DNA from: Artemia franciscana | Lineage: Eukaryota; Arthropoda; Branchiopoda; Anostraca; Artemiidae | Length of the DNA stretch: 64,000 bases | Assembly (NCBI RefSeq): GCF_032884065.1 | Contig: NC_088867.1 | Coordinates: forward strand, 23,070,281 to 23,134,280 | Reading direction: 5' to 3' | Part shown: positions 11,211-23,389 of the stretch, piece by piece | How the letters are laid out: the number at the start of each line of letters is the position of its first letter | Numbering within the stretch: the first letter of the stretch is position 1 | Notes under the pieces: model-generated | The model's database searches: none | The model's input: the letters and a program-made list of their open reading frames with translations, nothing else | What the model was told of the DNA's origin: nothing | Program-made: the position numbers and the translations under genes

Positions 11211-11532
11211 TATCCGTGGCATCCCCGTGTCAGGTATCACCCCCAAAATACATGCCTATGAAAGAAAAAAAAAACAGCAAATGTTAAACAACCAAGTAAA
11301 ACCAAAACAAGCTTATCCTGTTAATATATCCCTCTTTTTAGCAACAATAGGTAAACTAAATATTATAAATTTTACCAAATCACAAATATTAACACATTGC
11401 AGAAAACCTGAATGAACTAAACAATTATAGAATTCATCTTTACCATGTGGCTAATTTTTGAAAAAATCCGCTCAATTAGAAACACAATTCTAAATAAATG
11501 GCGCTGCGACAACATTTCTCAAACCTCCGAAA
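11211..11532. other. No gene seen
   Basis: AT-rich stretch between R1 and the 3' end of the PLE. No domain, RNA gene or clear repeat. A GIY-YIG endonuclease, expected next to many PLE reverse transcriptases, is not found here. Confidence 0.5.
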
Positions 11533-13666
11533 TTAGTTGAAAATTTCTTTAAGTATTTCTAGATAATTTTTTTTATATTTATTTAAAAGTTCGTTATAAT
11601 GAAAACTAAATTTTTTAAATTGCCAAGTTAATCTATTTGCAGAAAAACCTCTTGATATCAATTTTTGGCTTAAGATTTTACATCTATTTTAAAATCAATA
11701 TAATTACTACAAATCCTTGCATAACGAAGTAACTGTGAGAAAAACGCTGAATATGTGATATTTAAGTGTATATTACTTTCAGGGAATGGGAAACTAATCA
11801 CTTCAAAATCAAAATCATCCGTTTTATTATACATTTTAAAACCTAATTTATTATTATCACAAATATTGATATTTAAATCTAAGAAATGACCTTCATGACC
11901 AGCGCCATGACTAGGCTCAAGAATAAGCTCTGATGGATATATATTTTTAGAAATATCAATGAAATCCTTACAATTTAAGACCAAAATATCATCTAAATAT
12001 CTTTTATTATTTGACAAAACATGTTTTAAATTAATTGGATTATTCTTATCCATCATATATTTATATTCTAGTTGACTTAAAAACAAGTCAGCTATAAATG
12101 GGCTGGCATTCCCCCCCCCCCCATGGGAATTCCCACAATTTGTTTGTACAAATCGCCCCCAAATCTTATATAAGTATTGTATAAAACAAATTCTAATAGC
12201 TCAAAAATCATATCCAAGCTGTAACATCTCAAGTTAACTGTAGTATTAAAACAATTTGTCCATATAGCTTTTTTATTATAAGTGTCTATTTTTAAGAACC
12301 TTTTACTAGATAAGAGGAAAGATTTCTTGATAACAGTTTTTAAATTATCAAACACTACATTAAGTGATAAATTAGTATACATTGTTGCAAAATCGAAAGA
12401 CTCAATTCTTTTAGCTGAAACCATTGTTAAAGAATCTATCACCTGCAGTGAATTATTAACACTCCAATATGGATTAAAATCCGAAAATTTTTTAATACCA
12501 GAACAATAGGTTTTAAGTTTATTTACAATTTCCTTTAAAATTAAAGAGAGGTCAGTAGCAGCAATGCGGGTTGGACATTTAGCTGCTCCAGCAATAAACC
12601 GTGGTTTAGGGGGATTCTTATGAAATTTTACAGTCAAATATAGGAAAGGGAACTTTTTATCATTGTCATTTATTTTAATATTAAAATTTTTTAAAAGTAT
12701 TTCTTCAGTCTTTTCAATTAAATTCTCATCCTCTATATTTACCTTTTCGTAAACATTAGTTGTGCATAACTCCCTTTTTAAGATATCACAATGCAGCTTC
12801 TGACAAATTATGACAAAATTATTATTAGCTTTATCCACTGGCACAATTACAAATTCATTCTTTAGATTAGCAATTGCTTGTTTAATCTTCGCATTATAAA
12901 ATAATGATTTAGTGTTACTATTTTTTAAGTTAGAATATATTTTATTTCTTATTCTACTAATAATTAAATTCTTCCAACTTTGAAAACTCTCTTTATTTTT
13001 ATTCTCTTTCTTACATCACTTATCAATAAATAAATCGAAATCATTTTCCAAGCCATCAAGAACACTCGATGGTTTCAGATGATGAGAAAGACGGAAATTA
13101 GCCCCTTTATTCATTATAATTTGAAGATCATCTTGCTTTATTATTGACAAGTCCCCTGTTATAACATGTTTGTAAGTAGGATTTACAAATGGGCCAAGTT
13201 GCTTACAATTACAAACCGGTTTCCAATTTATATCACTATCTAATCTTTTTAGTATTAAATTATAATTAAAAATAATTTGCCCAACAGTTTTTGAAAATTT
13301 ATAAGTTAAAACTGGACTATCATTATAATTCAAATTACTAGGAAGGGCCTGTTCCACATGCCGCTGATTTAAAATTTCTGGTAAATTAATATCTTCAATC
13401 TGCTTACAAGTAAAATTAATAGGTAAATATAATCTGTTATCCTTATTACTAATCTTATCGAACTTTTTCTTTTTTGAAATAAATTTCGTTTTAGTTAGAA
13501 TGCAAATTGTATCACATATTAATTTAAAATTATAATCAAGAGCTGTATTATTCTTAACAATCCAGAAAAGTTTGATTAAATTCCTCTTGGATAAATTATT
13601 TAGACATTTTATTACAGAAATCATACCTCTAGATTCAAGTAGCTGGCATAGATCTATAGAAAGCAT
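11533..13666 (-). pseudogene. Penelope-like element reverse transcriptase, copy 2
   Basis: The most complete PLE-type reverse transcriptase in the window, about 710 codons on the minus strand. In order it shows CNCKQLGPF and HVITGDLSII, a TGA at 13,016-13,018 shared with copy 1, VPVDKANNNFVIICQK, TVKFHKNPPKPRFIAG, SFDFATMYTNLSLNVV, IVGIPMGG, the catalytic KRYLDDILVL, and a C-terminal SRGFSANRLTWQFKKF ending at 11,533. A run of 12 C (12,111-12,122, G on the coding strand) in the PMGG motif shifts the frame, and another slip occurs near 11,675. No GIY-YIG domain follows, so it is either an endonuclease-lacking type or truncated. It could also be a related RT class; the YLDD and PMG motifs are seen directly. 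Confidence 0.8.
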
Positions 13667-14062
13667 ATGTACATCTAATTCATTTTTTCTATTATTTTTC
13701 CTGTGTCCACTCGATCGTTTTTTACGTTTAGTAGGACAGGTAAAAGTCCCTGGGGGAGGGGCTGCAAGTTACAAACTTTGACCAGTGTTTACATTCAGGA
13801 ATGGTTATTGGGAAGTGAACCGACAGAGATTTTTTTGGTTTGGGTGTGGGGTTGACGGGAGGTGGCTATGTGGGAGGATCTTTCCTTGGAGGTATATTTC
13901 ATGGGGGAAGAGAAATTCAATGAAAAGGGGGCAGGATTTTCTAGCATTACTATTAAAAAAAAAACAATGAAAATAAAAACATTAAAAAGTTTTTTCAATT
14001 GAAAGTAAGGAGTAGCATCAAAATCTTAAAACGAACAGAGATTATTACGCATATGAGGGGCT

Positions 14063-14140
14063 CTAAAAATACTTTAGCATAAAGAGTGAGGTAATTAGGA
14101 GGCGATTGATACTTCGCTCTTTATGCTTAAGTATTTTTAG
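14063..14140. repeat. Short hairpin, copy in repeat B
   Basis: Same imperfect inverted repeat as 1,638-1,715, preceded by GAAAGTAAGGAGTAGCATCA, a diverged form of the foldback end sequence. Confidence 0.7.
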
Positions 14141-14575
14141 TAAATTCAACTATTTATTCTACGGCCTTTCTGATTCAGGGGCCATTCTTAAAGAATTGGG
14201 ACAAAACTTAAGATTTAGTGTGAAGAGCGAGGTATTAACGAGGGGACAAACCCCCTCATATATATAATTAAAAATATAAGAATATAAAAGTTTGTTACGT
14301 AAGTTAATTATTAAGTTACGTGTATTTTTTACAAATAAAAACATTCGTTAAAAATTAAAAGTTCTTGTTGCCCTTTTAAGTAACCGAAAAATTGGAGGGC
14401 AACTAGGCCTCCTTTCTCATCCCTTATTTCTCAAAATTGTCTGATCAAAACTAAGAGAAAGCCATTTAGCCAAAATAAGAATTAATATACAAATTTCATT
14501 TTGATAATTTATGTACGGAGAGCCAAAATCAAACATGCATTAATTCAAAAACGTTCAGAAATTAAATAAAATAAA

Positions 14576-14846
14576 CTAGTTTTTTTTTAACTGAAAGTAA
14601 GGAGCGACATTAAAACTTAAAACGAACAGAAATTACTCCGTATATGAAATGGGTTGTCCCCTCCGCAATCCCTTGCTCTTTGCGCTAAAGTTTGACTCTT
14701 TGCCACAATTCTACTTTTTAAAACAATTAAAAACTTTAGCGTAAAGAGCGAGGGATTGCGGAGGGGACAACCCATTTCATATACGGAGTAATTTCTGTTC
14801 GTTTAAAGTTTTATTGTCGCTCCTTACTTTCAGTTAAAAAAACTAG
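14576..14846. repeat. Foldback element, copy in repeat B
   Basis: Second copy of the foldback at 2,150-2,418; arms begin and end with CTAG. It differs from copy A by a few bases in the right arm (TTTTATTGTCGCTCC against TTTTTTTTCGCTCC). Confidence 0.85.
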
Positions 14847-15764
14847 CTTTTTTATTTAATTCAAGCCAAGGGACGGTAAGTTTCCTATATTAGGATTTCA
14901 AACAAGTCGACTCAAATGGTGCAGTTTTTGTTTTGACCTATCTCTATTTTTAGGAGTTAAGGATTATTATATATCTTAGTATTGGAGGTGATGGTCTCTT
15001 AATAGGTTGATTGATAGCTACCGATGTAACCCAGAACATTTACTGTTAAAAAAATATTATATAATTTTACTCAAGTATGTTTAGTCTTTTAAATATTGTG
15101 TCACTCTGTCAAGATTTAAAGCATCAGTGTTAAATTGCCCGTGCATTTTAGTAGAGGCAATATAATTATATTTTAAAAATATTTTTTTGTGTAATTACAA
15201 ACGCTTTACAACCCATCAAATTCCTTCAAAGTGATCAATTAAATAGCTCTCTACGATGTCCATCCCAGTGCCAAGCTATCTGTAGAAAAGAAAAAAAGAT
15301 GCCGTTATTGCAAAATATTGTAGTTTCAGCCACTTTTCTTCATATTTTAAGCAAGTTTATTTCGCTTGTTGTTCAAATAGTGTACTACGTTTTACTACTT
15401 TTTAGTATAGGGCGGGATCGTCTCTCACTAGGCTAATAGCTGCAATCCAGATTGAACGGAATAACCCCTTACTAGGCTTTTAGCTACTTCTGTAAGCTGG
15501 ATATGTGTCTATCGAAATCTTTTTTTAGGAGGTATGGGCGCCACAGCAACGCGTGGCACGCCAGCAACACGTGGGGTGTCAGTATTTTTCTTTTGCATCC
15601 CAGTAACAGGTTATATCACCTTCGAATTCGAAAGAGAGCATTTAAGCCAATGTACTGCGATAACTGCTAATAAAAGTTGTATTATTTAATATTTGATTAA
15701 TATACAGCGCTATTCTTTTGCTTTTTTACTTTTCAGTTTTTTCGTTTTTTTTTTTTTTTTAATT
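14847..15764. other. AT-rich non-coding part of repeat B
   Basis: Equivalent of 2,419-3,344. Nothing recognisable as a gene or RNA. Confidence 0.6.
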
Positions 15765-16350
15765 TACAACAAGTTTCACGAACAGAAATCAGCACGCAAG
15801 AAGTTCCACGAACAAAATCAGCTTCGTTAGGAGAAAAATCAATGTATAAGTTTCACGAACTGAAAAATCAGCACGCACCAAGTTCCACGAAAAAAATCAG
15901 TATGTAACAAGTTCCACGAGTAACATCAGTTTTACAAGGAGAAAAATTAATATACAAATTTCACGAATAGAAAAATCAACATGCAATAAGTTTTCTGAAC
16001 ATAACACGACACCGCAAGTTTCGCGAACAAAAAATCAGCCCGCTGAAAGTTTCATAGACAAAATTTTGTGCATACAAAGAGTTCAATGGACTAAATTAGT
16101 TTCACGAGGAAAAAATCAATCCTCGGGTTTCACAAAGAGTAAAATCCTCGTGCAGCAAGTTTTGCGAACAAAAGTTAGCACTTAACAAGCTCCACGGATA
16201 AAAAAAGCATGGAACAGATTCAATGAAAAAAAAATTTCGTGAAAGTTGGTTTCACGATGAAAAACTAAAAGTGCAAAAAGTTTCACGATGAAAAATTGAC
16301 TTGCAACAGGTTTCACGAAGAAATAACCAGCATACAACTTGCTTCATGAA
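15765..16350. repeat. Degenerate GTTTCACGAA satellite, copy B
   Basis: About 585 bases of imperfect units such as AAGTTTCACGAACAAAAATC. It directly precedes the piggyBac-associated segment starting near 16,360. The mirror-image arrangement (piggyBac, then satellite in reverse complement) occurs at 28.5-32.4 kb. Confidence 0.88.
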
Positions 16351-16885
16351 CAAAAAAATCAAAGCTTCGAGTTTTTGAGAGATGGTAACTCCGTAAGGTG
16401 GCGCATTTGTTTTTAGAAATGTGAGTAGTCCTACAAAATAAACGGTTAACATAGATATTTATTTTAGCCTGTCTAATAAATACCTATATTAACAAACACA
16501 AATCATAACGCAAGATGTTCCACTTCTGATTAAGTTCCTAACGTTTTTCGTAATCTGTGTTGTAGCAAAAAGTTCCATTCCTTGAATGCTGGTGACTCAT
16601 AATAATAAAATTCTAGTGGCTCTTACTGATGATAGTCACGTCACTTGCGCGGAGCGGACAGAGTTTGCATTGAAAGCCAAACTTGGCATTTGTATGGAAA
16701 AAAATTATTTGTGGTTTGATTCCAAATCTATCGCTCCGAATGTATGGAAGTGATACTTTGTGATGTTTTCGAGGACAAAAAGATACATCCATTGTTTACT
16801 GTACCTCAGAAATCAAATGCAACATTACTTCGACCCCAGGAAGAATATGTGAGAGTTCCTTGTGGGCTATTGGATGAAGATCTGT
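16351..16885. other. piggyBac 5' flank with an unassigned short frame
   Basis: 16,380-16,500 (GGTAACTCCGTAAGGTGGCG onward) is repeated in inverse orientation at 29,262-29,345, beside the second piggyBac relic. It is therefore part of that element or of the unit it shares with the satellite. A short plus frame from 16,744 (MEVILCDVFEDKKIHPLFTV) looks protein-like but is unidentified and is cut by the LINE insertion at about 16,886. Confidence 0.5.
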
Positions 16886-17433
16886 TTTTAATAACAATAA
16901 TACTAACAATTTATTTTTTACCCACAATAACACTATAAAAGTATTAAAATATGGAGTAAAAACAATGAAATACACACAAAAAATACAAAACATACAAACA
17001 ATAATGACTATAGGATTATTTTTTTACATTAATTAAACAAAAAAACAACAAAAAAACACACACATAAAAAACAAACTATAGTGAAATAAAAAACAACAAC
17101 ATTAAATACAAACAAGAAACAAAATTTACAAAAAAAGAAAGAGAAAAAAAGTCAACCAACGAAAAATAACTAGAGAAAAATTTTTACAAGATGATTATGT
17201 GGAGAAAGCTCATCAAGAGTAGTATCTGAGAGCTTCTTGTGTAGCTTTTCCAACGTTATATCAACTACACCATATTTACCAATTCGAATCCAGTTACGTG
17301 TCCAAGGAGGATTGAAAAGAAGAAACTTACAGTACCTTTCTACTACAGTAAAATATCTACTCCTCATTCTTTTTAAATCAATTTTCTCAGGACGGGGTAA
17401 ATTCCTGTCGTGTAAGGGACAGATTGACCGCAA
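16886..17433 (-). pseudogene. 5'-truncated LINE C-terminal fragment
   Basis: Minus-strand end of a non-LTR retrotransposon inserted in the piggyBac element. The peptide (NLPRPEKIDLKRMRSRYF, then ERYCKFLLF, WTRNWIRIGKYGVVDI) aligns by eye with the end of the larger LINE at 18.8-21.4 kb (PLPLTGDLKRIRINYY, RCCKFLLYLPRSYRN, KKYCATDI). Its coding end at 17,170 is followed by an AT-rich UTR and an ATT/TTA-type tail at 16,886-16,930, like the tail of the larger copy. Severe 5' truncation is typical of LINE insertion. Confidence 0.75.
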
Positions 17434-17559
17434 TATGTGGAGTAGAGTTTTCCCTTTGCCCTGCTGTTATGTTTTCCTCGATTGGGAACAATTTTCCCAT
17501 ATCCAAATTGTATTCTTTTAGAAATGCCGTAAACAGTGCGCTAGCGAAAACTGGAAAGA

Positions 17560-18578
17560 TTATTAATAAGGCTTATGCCCAGCCACCGCAAAGACAGACA
17601 GAATAGAAAAAGTGTCACAATTAAGAGGAGATGAAGAAGTTGAAGCGAAAGCATACATTGAACGCCATTTAATTGACAAACAAACGATTCCTTCTATGGG
17701 TGAAGCACCTTGGCACAATATCTACCAAAAAATCGGACAAAGTGGGGAATAAAAAGATCAAAAGAGCTGGTGGGTCAGGTTTTGTCAATGATTTTGAAGT
17801 TTATCAAGGTAAGGCTACTCTTGTTGAAGATAACATAGAACCAGATCCGGGAGTTTGAAGGAATATATTTTTACGTCTAGTCAGTACCTTACTAGGGCAA
17901 ATGAACTAGAAGACTTGCTTTGCCAACTGGTTTTCGAGCATGAAACTAATAATTTTGAAAATTATAGGATTTTCTTGTGTCGGTATGTTGAAGAAAACGC
18001 GACTGAAGGGTTTCCCGGTCCACAAAGCTAGTGAAGCAAAAAACAGGAAAGAGATTTTTCCAACTACAGGACTGATATTCATTCTGGAGTTACTACAGAG
18101 AAATGGTTAGATACAACACGGTTTGCTCGGCTTCAATGTATCCAGACAAAATACAACAGGATGCTTGCACACGCTGGAACGTTGAGGATAAATCCTGGGT
18201 TGAAGTTTTAAGTCTAGCCATTGTTTACGAATACAACCGCCATATGGGTGGCGTGGATTTAGCAGACATGAAGGTGGAGATGTGCCGAACTCACCGTTGT
18301 ACAGGAAAATGGTATTTGAGAATCTTCTGATGTTTTATTGATACAGAAGACTGTAACAGTTGGCTTCCTTTCAAGTCGGACGTCAAAGCCCACACTTCAA
18401 GGACAGACGAACCGATGATCTTGAGAGCCTTTAGGATTGAAGTTGCAGTACGGTTGTATACATCAGCAAGCGTGATATTCAAACGTACACAAGGTAGACC
18501 ATTTGCAGGTGTGGAGCAAAGTTCAAGAAAGTCCATTCAAAGTGGCAATCCGACCAACAATATCACTGGCCAAAAATA
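17560..18578 (+). pseudogene. piggyBac-family transposase, decayed, copy 1
   Basis: Remnant of a DDE-type piggyBac transposase. Recognisable pieces in order: RGDEEVEAKAYIERHLIDKQ (about 17,620), LPKNRTKWGIK then after a frame slip GGSGFVNDFEVYQGK (17,722-17,815), WNVEDKSWVEV and YNRHMGGVDLADM (18,176-18,270), CTGKWYLRIF, stop at 18,328, then in the same frame FRIEVAVRL and KRTQGRPF to about 18,578. MGGVDLAD and the closing GRP motif are typical of the family. Several stops and frameshifts make it inactive. A related copy lies on the minus strand at 28,490-29,230. Confidence 0.9.
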
Positions 18579-18756
18579 ACTGATCACTGACAGGACTTGA
18601 TCACTGGCCAAAAAAAGACGGAGCTCTGCTTCTCCGTTTCCTCTGCTTCCACTGCAAACAATGTAAATAAGAATATAACACTTTTGAATTCGTAAAATGT
18701 GAAATTCCTCTGTGCCTTATTACCAAAAACAATTGTTTTCATGCCTTCCAACCCAA

Positions 18757-18792
18757 GTGAAAATGCCCTATTAATATATAGGGCATTTTCAC
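18757..18792. repeat. Perfect 14-bp palindrome at LINE 5' junction
   Basis: GTGAAAATGCCCTA (18,757-18,770) and its complement TAGGGCATTTTCAC (18,779-18,792) flank TTAATATA. The palindrome lies between the end of the piggyBac relic and the first readable LINE codons. TTAA is the piggyBac target sequence, so a link to the element end is possible but unproven. Confidence 0.7.
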
Positions 18793-21393
18793 CCGGGCAT
18801 TTGTACCCGAGGCAGGCCTTCTGGCGGTCTTGCCTGTATAATTAAGCGATCTCTGCCTAGCTATTTATCTCCTAGCTGCTACCAATCTTCTGAGCACTAT
18901 CTTGCAATCCGGCTTGCAAACGTGATGATAATCAACGCCTATTTGCTCCATGATAGAAGATCTGTTTCTTCCTTCTCCAGATATGCGAATGTCTGCAATA
19001 AATTAAAGACTCTCATATCTGGTATTGAGCGTCTGGGATACAAGTGGGTGCTTATAGGCAACTTAAACTGTGACATCACCGTTTCCTCGACACGAAAGGA
19101 AGCGCTTTTTCAGTGTCTACCCTCAGTATGTAAGGTCCTAACGAAAGACCTCAGTTTTACATATATCCACTGTAGTGGTTCTGTCTCAAATTTGGACCAC
19201 TGTATCTGCCATCATTAATTACAAACTTCAGCAGTACATGTTGATGAAGATGAGAGAGATTATGATCATTTTCCTCCGTATTTTGATATTATGGTTACTT
19301 CTGACATATACTCGAACCAACCCTCAATGTCGCATAAGTGGTTTGAAAAACGTGATTGGTCTAGTGCGAACATGCCTCTTTACCTTGCTACACTTGGAGC
19401 TTTACTGTCCACCGTACGTGTCCCTTTCCATTTTCTTTGCACAAATGCGTACCCTATTATTGACAATGCTCGTGCTGATTTGAATCGCTATTATCGTGAC
19501 ATCATCTTATGCATAAAGCAAGCTGAAGATGTGGCCATCCCACTGATCCGTGTCAGGCAGAATACCCAAAAACCAATTTGGAAGTGTGATCCTTTGCTGA
19601 AAAAAGTCAAGAATAAGGCCAAATTCTGGTTAAGAATCTGGCCTGCCTGTGGTCGACCTTCTCGGGGTACTGTGTCTGATCTAAAACAAAAGACGAAAAT
19701 CGAATATAAACGCCATCTTCGTGCCGTTCGTTACTCCAGTGAAACTTTTCCGAACAGTAATAGTGAGTGGCGAAAAGTAATAAATTCTGCCAAGTTTCCG
19801 GATGCAAGTTCTAGTGATATTATATCTCGTCCATCTTGGATTGAACATTATTCATAAATATTTTTGAATGTTAATTATGCAGTGCATAAGCGTTTCTCAT
19901 GTTTGCTTGAAAAAAATTTGCCGTCACGTTTATGTCAGAGACATGTGATTCCAGTTGAAAAGTGGGCTATTATTAAAGGTATTAAGGGTTTAAAATCAAA
20001 ATCTTTGGATGTTGATGGGATTAGTGTTTTGAATCTTGTTCCGAATTCTTTTGAACTGGTTTCTCATCTCCAACTGTTTTTTCAAATGTGTTTGAGTAGT
20101 TCGTGTGTGCCCGACTCGTTCTTATGCGGTAGCGTTACGTCACTTCTAAAAAAAGGAAAAGATCCGGTTTCTTGTAATTCTTATATGCCTATAACGGTAG
20201 CTTGTACTCTTAGCAAGCTTTTTGAACACCTCCTACTACCTTATATCACTAAGCTTGCTCTAAATGATGATAATCAATTTGGTTTTAGATCTGGGCTAGG
20301 CTGTCAGCATGCTCACCGTGCTTTGACTTCTTTATTTAAAGATGCCCATCGCACTCGTCGCGTACTTCATTTCGCAACCCTAGACTTGTCTAAAGCATTT
20401 GACAGTATTTGTCATACTCAAGCATGGACAGCATTATGCAAGAGAGGGGTAAATCCGTCGGTAATTCATGTGCTTCGTTTTTGGTACTCGCATTCTTACC
20501 TTCGCCTTAAGTCATTAGATAATTCTTATTTTGGTCATATCCCTGTTCGTTGCGGTGTAAGACAAGGGGGAGTTCTTTCGCCGTATATTTTTAATGCTTG
20601 TATTGAAAATGTATTATCAAAAATATCGACTATGTGCCTTCTAGGACCATCTGATATCTCATATCTGGCTTATGCGGATGACCTTCTTCTAATTAGTCAA
20701 ACTGAGTCTGGTCTTGCCCGTTCAGTGAAGTCAGTTACTTTTGCTTTCCGTGATATCGACCTGTACGTAAATAGTGACAAGTACGAGTTTCTTGTTTTCA
20801 ACGGTAATAATTGTTCAGAATCACTATACTGCGATGGTTTTAGTATTCTTCGTGTTAAATCGTTTCGTTTGCTTGGTATAACAGTTTGCGATTCTATGAA
20901 TGCTCTCCGGTCTCGCGCTGTCAAAGATATTAGTGATAAGCTGAGGCTCGGTTACTCTAAGATTGTAGCAAATCGTGGACACTAAGGGAAAAAAGCGCTA
21001 ACTCGGCTTTACTCAAATTTTTGTGATCTTTCTGTGCTCTTCTGTTCTGGTATTAAGCCACTTCCGTTGACTGGTGATCTAAAACGTATTCGCATAAATT
21101 ATTACCGGTGCTGCAAATTTCTTTTATACCTACCTCGTTCTTACCGGAATACAAAACTGGTTAAAAAGTATTGTGCGACAGATATTACTGGTGCTTTCGA
21201 AAACTTATCTGCGAAGCTAGCTATTGAAGCGCTTTATAGGCTAGGATGTTTTCATCGCCTTATCCGTCTTTTTCTGTATGTGATTAAATTTGTTTCTTTT
21301 GTATTACTTTTGCTGTTTTTCTTTTGTATTTTACTCAACTTAACCTCTGTTTTGTGAAGTGGGTGATAAATAAATTATTATTATTATTATTAT
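18781..21393 (+). pseudogene. Non-LTR retrotransposon (LINE) ORF2: APE endonuclease plus reverse transcriptase
   Basis: A single reading frame runs from about 18,781 to 21,357, broken only by TAA codons at about 19,216, 19,855 and 20,983. The start is truncated inside the APE endonuclease (GRPSGGLACIIKRS, WVLIGNLNCDI, SFTYIHCSGSVSNLDH). The reverse transcriptase follows with GFRSGLGCQHAH, FATLDLSKAFD, VRCGVRQGGVLSPYIF and catalytic LAYADDLLL. A C-terminal LPLTGDLKRIRINYY motif ends the protein. The 3' end reads GATAAATAAATTATTATTAT, a (TTA)n tail. No RNase H domain is seen. This architecture fits the CR1/L2/Jockey-like group; the exact clade was not tested. With one frame and few stops it looks a fairly young copy. 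Confidence 0.92.
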
Positions 21394-22029
21394 ATACTTG
21401 AGAGGCTAACTTCGTATTTTTACAACATCGTCTAAAATTGCCAATTTTGAAAAAATAGTGCAAAATATTTTTTTGTTTTTAGTCTGACCTTGAGATTGCA
21501 GGGGAAGTGTTCAAGGTTTTTTGTATTAGTTGTTCCTATAGTGGCCTGTTTAGGGTTAAATATATTTGCTTGATTTTCAAGTCACGGGATTTTCCTTTTT
21601 GTTTAAGCAAAAAACTGTAAATTTCCTTTATTTGAGTTACGGAATAGCCATTTCTAATGACGCATATTGTAGTTCTATCTGGAACCATTTTTAGGAGTTT
21701 TAGGAGGTATGAAAACTATTTTATTTCTATGTATTGGACGTATATGTATTGTTACTAGTATACTGCCTCCGCAGAAGTCCTGATGTTTCTGTGAAAATTT
21801 TCATTACTGATGCCAAATATATGTACTTAATTGTGTTCCAATATTTGGGTTAGTTCAATACATTTTATCAAAAGCTGTCGGCCTGAGAAAATTTGTATTA
21901 TTTTCGAGAATCTGGAGAAACACCCCCAGAACTGTGTTTCTCAAACACAGGTTTAAATTCAACGTGCCTAAAAATTCTACTTCAAGGATTGCAAGTTCCT
22001 ATTTAAATGCACCATCAGAAACGAAATGT
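21394..22029. other. No gene seen
   Basis: AT-rich spacer between the LINE tail and a Helitron fragment. No RNA gene, microsatellite or coding pattern noticed. Confidence 0.5.
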
Positions 22030-22970
22030 TTTAGTTGACTCTATTTCAGGACGTATACAACTACCTCCTGAATTCTGTAATTTAGTAGCGTCAAAAAATG
22101 ATTTTGTTGAAAAGGTATTTCCGAATATTCTAACCAATTGTAAAAATCATAAATGGCTAAGGGAACGAGCAATTCTGACAGCCAAGAACACAGACGTTCA
22201 CGAAATAAACAATATTATTCTGACCTAGATTCGTGACCAGGCATTCATTTACAAGTCATTTCTGGAATCAAATGAAGCAGTTAACTATGTATCAGAATTT
22301 TTGAATTCCGTGGATCTCCCAGGGTTTCATCCACTCGTGCTACAACTAAAAATAAACCTACCAATAATACTGTTGCGAAACACTAACCCACCAAAGCCTT
22401 GCGATGGCACACGACTTGCCGTAAGAAAAAAACCATGGAAAACGTAATAGAGGCAACAATCTTGACAGGGCCTTCTGAGGGTAAGGCTGTTCTTATTCCT
22501 CGCATTCCCTGATTCCAACGGATCTGCCTTTTCTATTTACAAGATTTCAATTCCAAACGATTAGAATTTGCAATCACCATCAACAAAACTCAAGGGCAAA
22601 CATTAGAAAAATGCAGTATAGATTGTAATACGGATTGTTTTGCCCATGGACAATTATATGTTGTATGTTCTACCGTCGGTAAACCAGACAATTTACCTAA
22701 ATGCACAGACAATGGGAAAGGGAAGAATGTTGTATATCCACAAGTTTTACGCAGTTGAAAATTAGCTCCTTGCATACGTGTTGGCTTGGTGGTAGGCTTG
22801 AGGCTCAGAGAAAAATTACCAAAAGAAATCGTGTCGATGTACTGCAAGAGCAACGTGAAACCTAGGTTGCGGCTGAAAGACAAAGTAAAAAAAGAATTCG
22901 TGTCAAGGAATTACCAGAGTATACAAGAGGAATTACCAGTTGTATATCCGCAAGTTTTACGCAGTTAAAA
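22030..22970 (+). pseudogene. Helitron helicase C-terminal part, decayed
   Basis: Homologous to 5,990-6,730: SISGRIQLPPEFCNLVASKN, a stop near 22,225, VLQLKINLPIILLRN, ENVIEATILTGPSEGKAVLI, INKTQGQTLEKCSID, HGQLYVVCSTVGKPDN and VVYPQVLRS. A TGA interrupts it near 22,510 and a short deletion follows. A second VVYPQVLRS ending appears about 225 bases later (22,940-22,968), so the last segment was duplicated or two copies are joined. Divergence from the copy at 3.9 kb is clear, indicating a separate, older insertion. Confidence 0.88.
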
Positions 22971-22989
22971 ATTAGCATCTTGCACGCGT

Positions 22990-23389
22990 GTTGCTGGAAC
23001 ACGTTCCGGAAAAAAAACTAAAGAATAAAGAAGCAAAATAAAATAAAAAAAGAAGGAAAAAAGTAAAAAAAGGTAAACAACTTAAAATAACTAAAAAGAA
23101 AAAAAAGAACAAAACTAGAAAAAAATTCAAAAAAAGTAAAAAATATAAAAAGAAATTAAAAATCAAAATTAAAAAACAAGAGATTACAAGAATTATAAAA
23201 CCCTTAAAAAGGAAAACCAAAACTTGAAGCTTAATAGACATCATTGTTAGAAATTGGACTTGCTTTAATAATCAAATATCTTTGAAAAAACTGCAATAGA
23301 ACACAAGTCCATATATAGAATCTTGCCGCGTTACGCGCTGAGGCCAGGTGGCGAAGCCACCGGGACATAGCGAGTCATAAATAATTATC
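22990..23389. other. A-rich filler and short GC hairpin after Helitron tail
   Basis: 23,010-23,225 is A-rich AAAAAAGTAAAAA sequence, the plus-strand counterpart of the T-rich filler in the minus Helitron. At 23,347-23,361 GGTGGCGAAGCCACC forms a 6-bp stem with a 3-base loop. A hairpin there suggests a Helitron 3' end, but I see no CTRR at the right distance. Confidence 0.55.

Larger units (their letters stand above)
12416..16252. repeat. 3.8-kb direct repeat, copy B
   Basis: Counterpart of 1-3,795, same orientation, with the intact continuation past the point where copy A meets the gap. Shared defects, such as the TGA inside the RT frame, show both copies descend from one already broken sequence rather than from two independent retrotransposition events. 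Confidence 0.9.

Noticed and set aside
12282-12509. 75-codon plus-strand open frame
   Set aside because: It is exactly antisense to the PLE reverse transcriptase and has no independent features.
18757-18792. Palindrome as a bacterial-type terminator or a piggyBac terminal inverted repeat
   Set aside because: Eukaryotic context excludes the first; for the second no matching end was found at the other side of the piggyBac relic.
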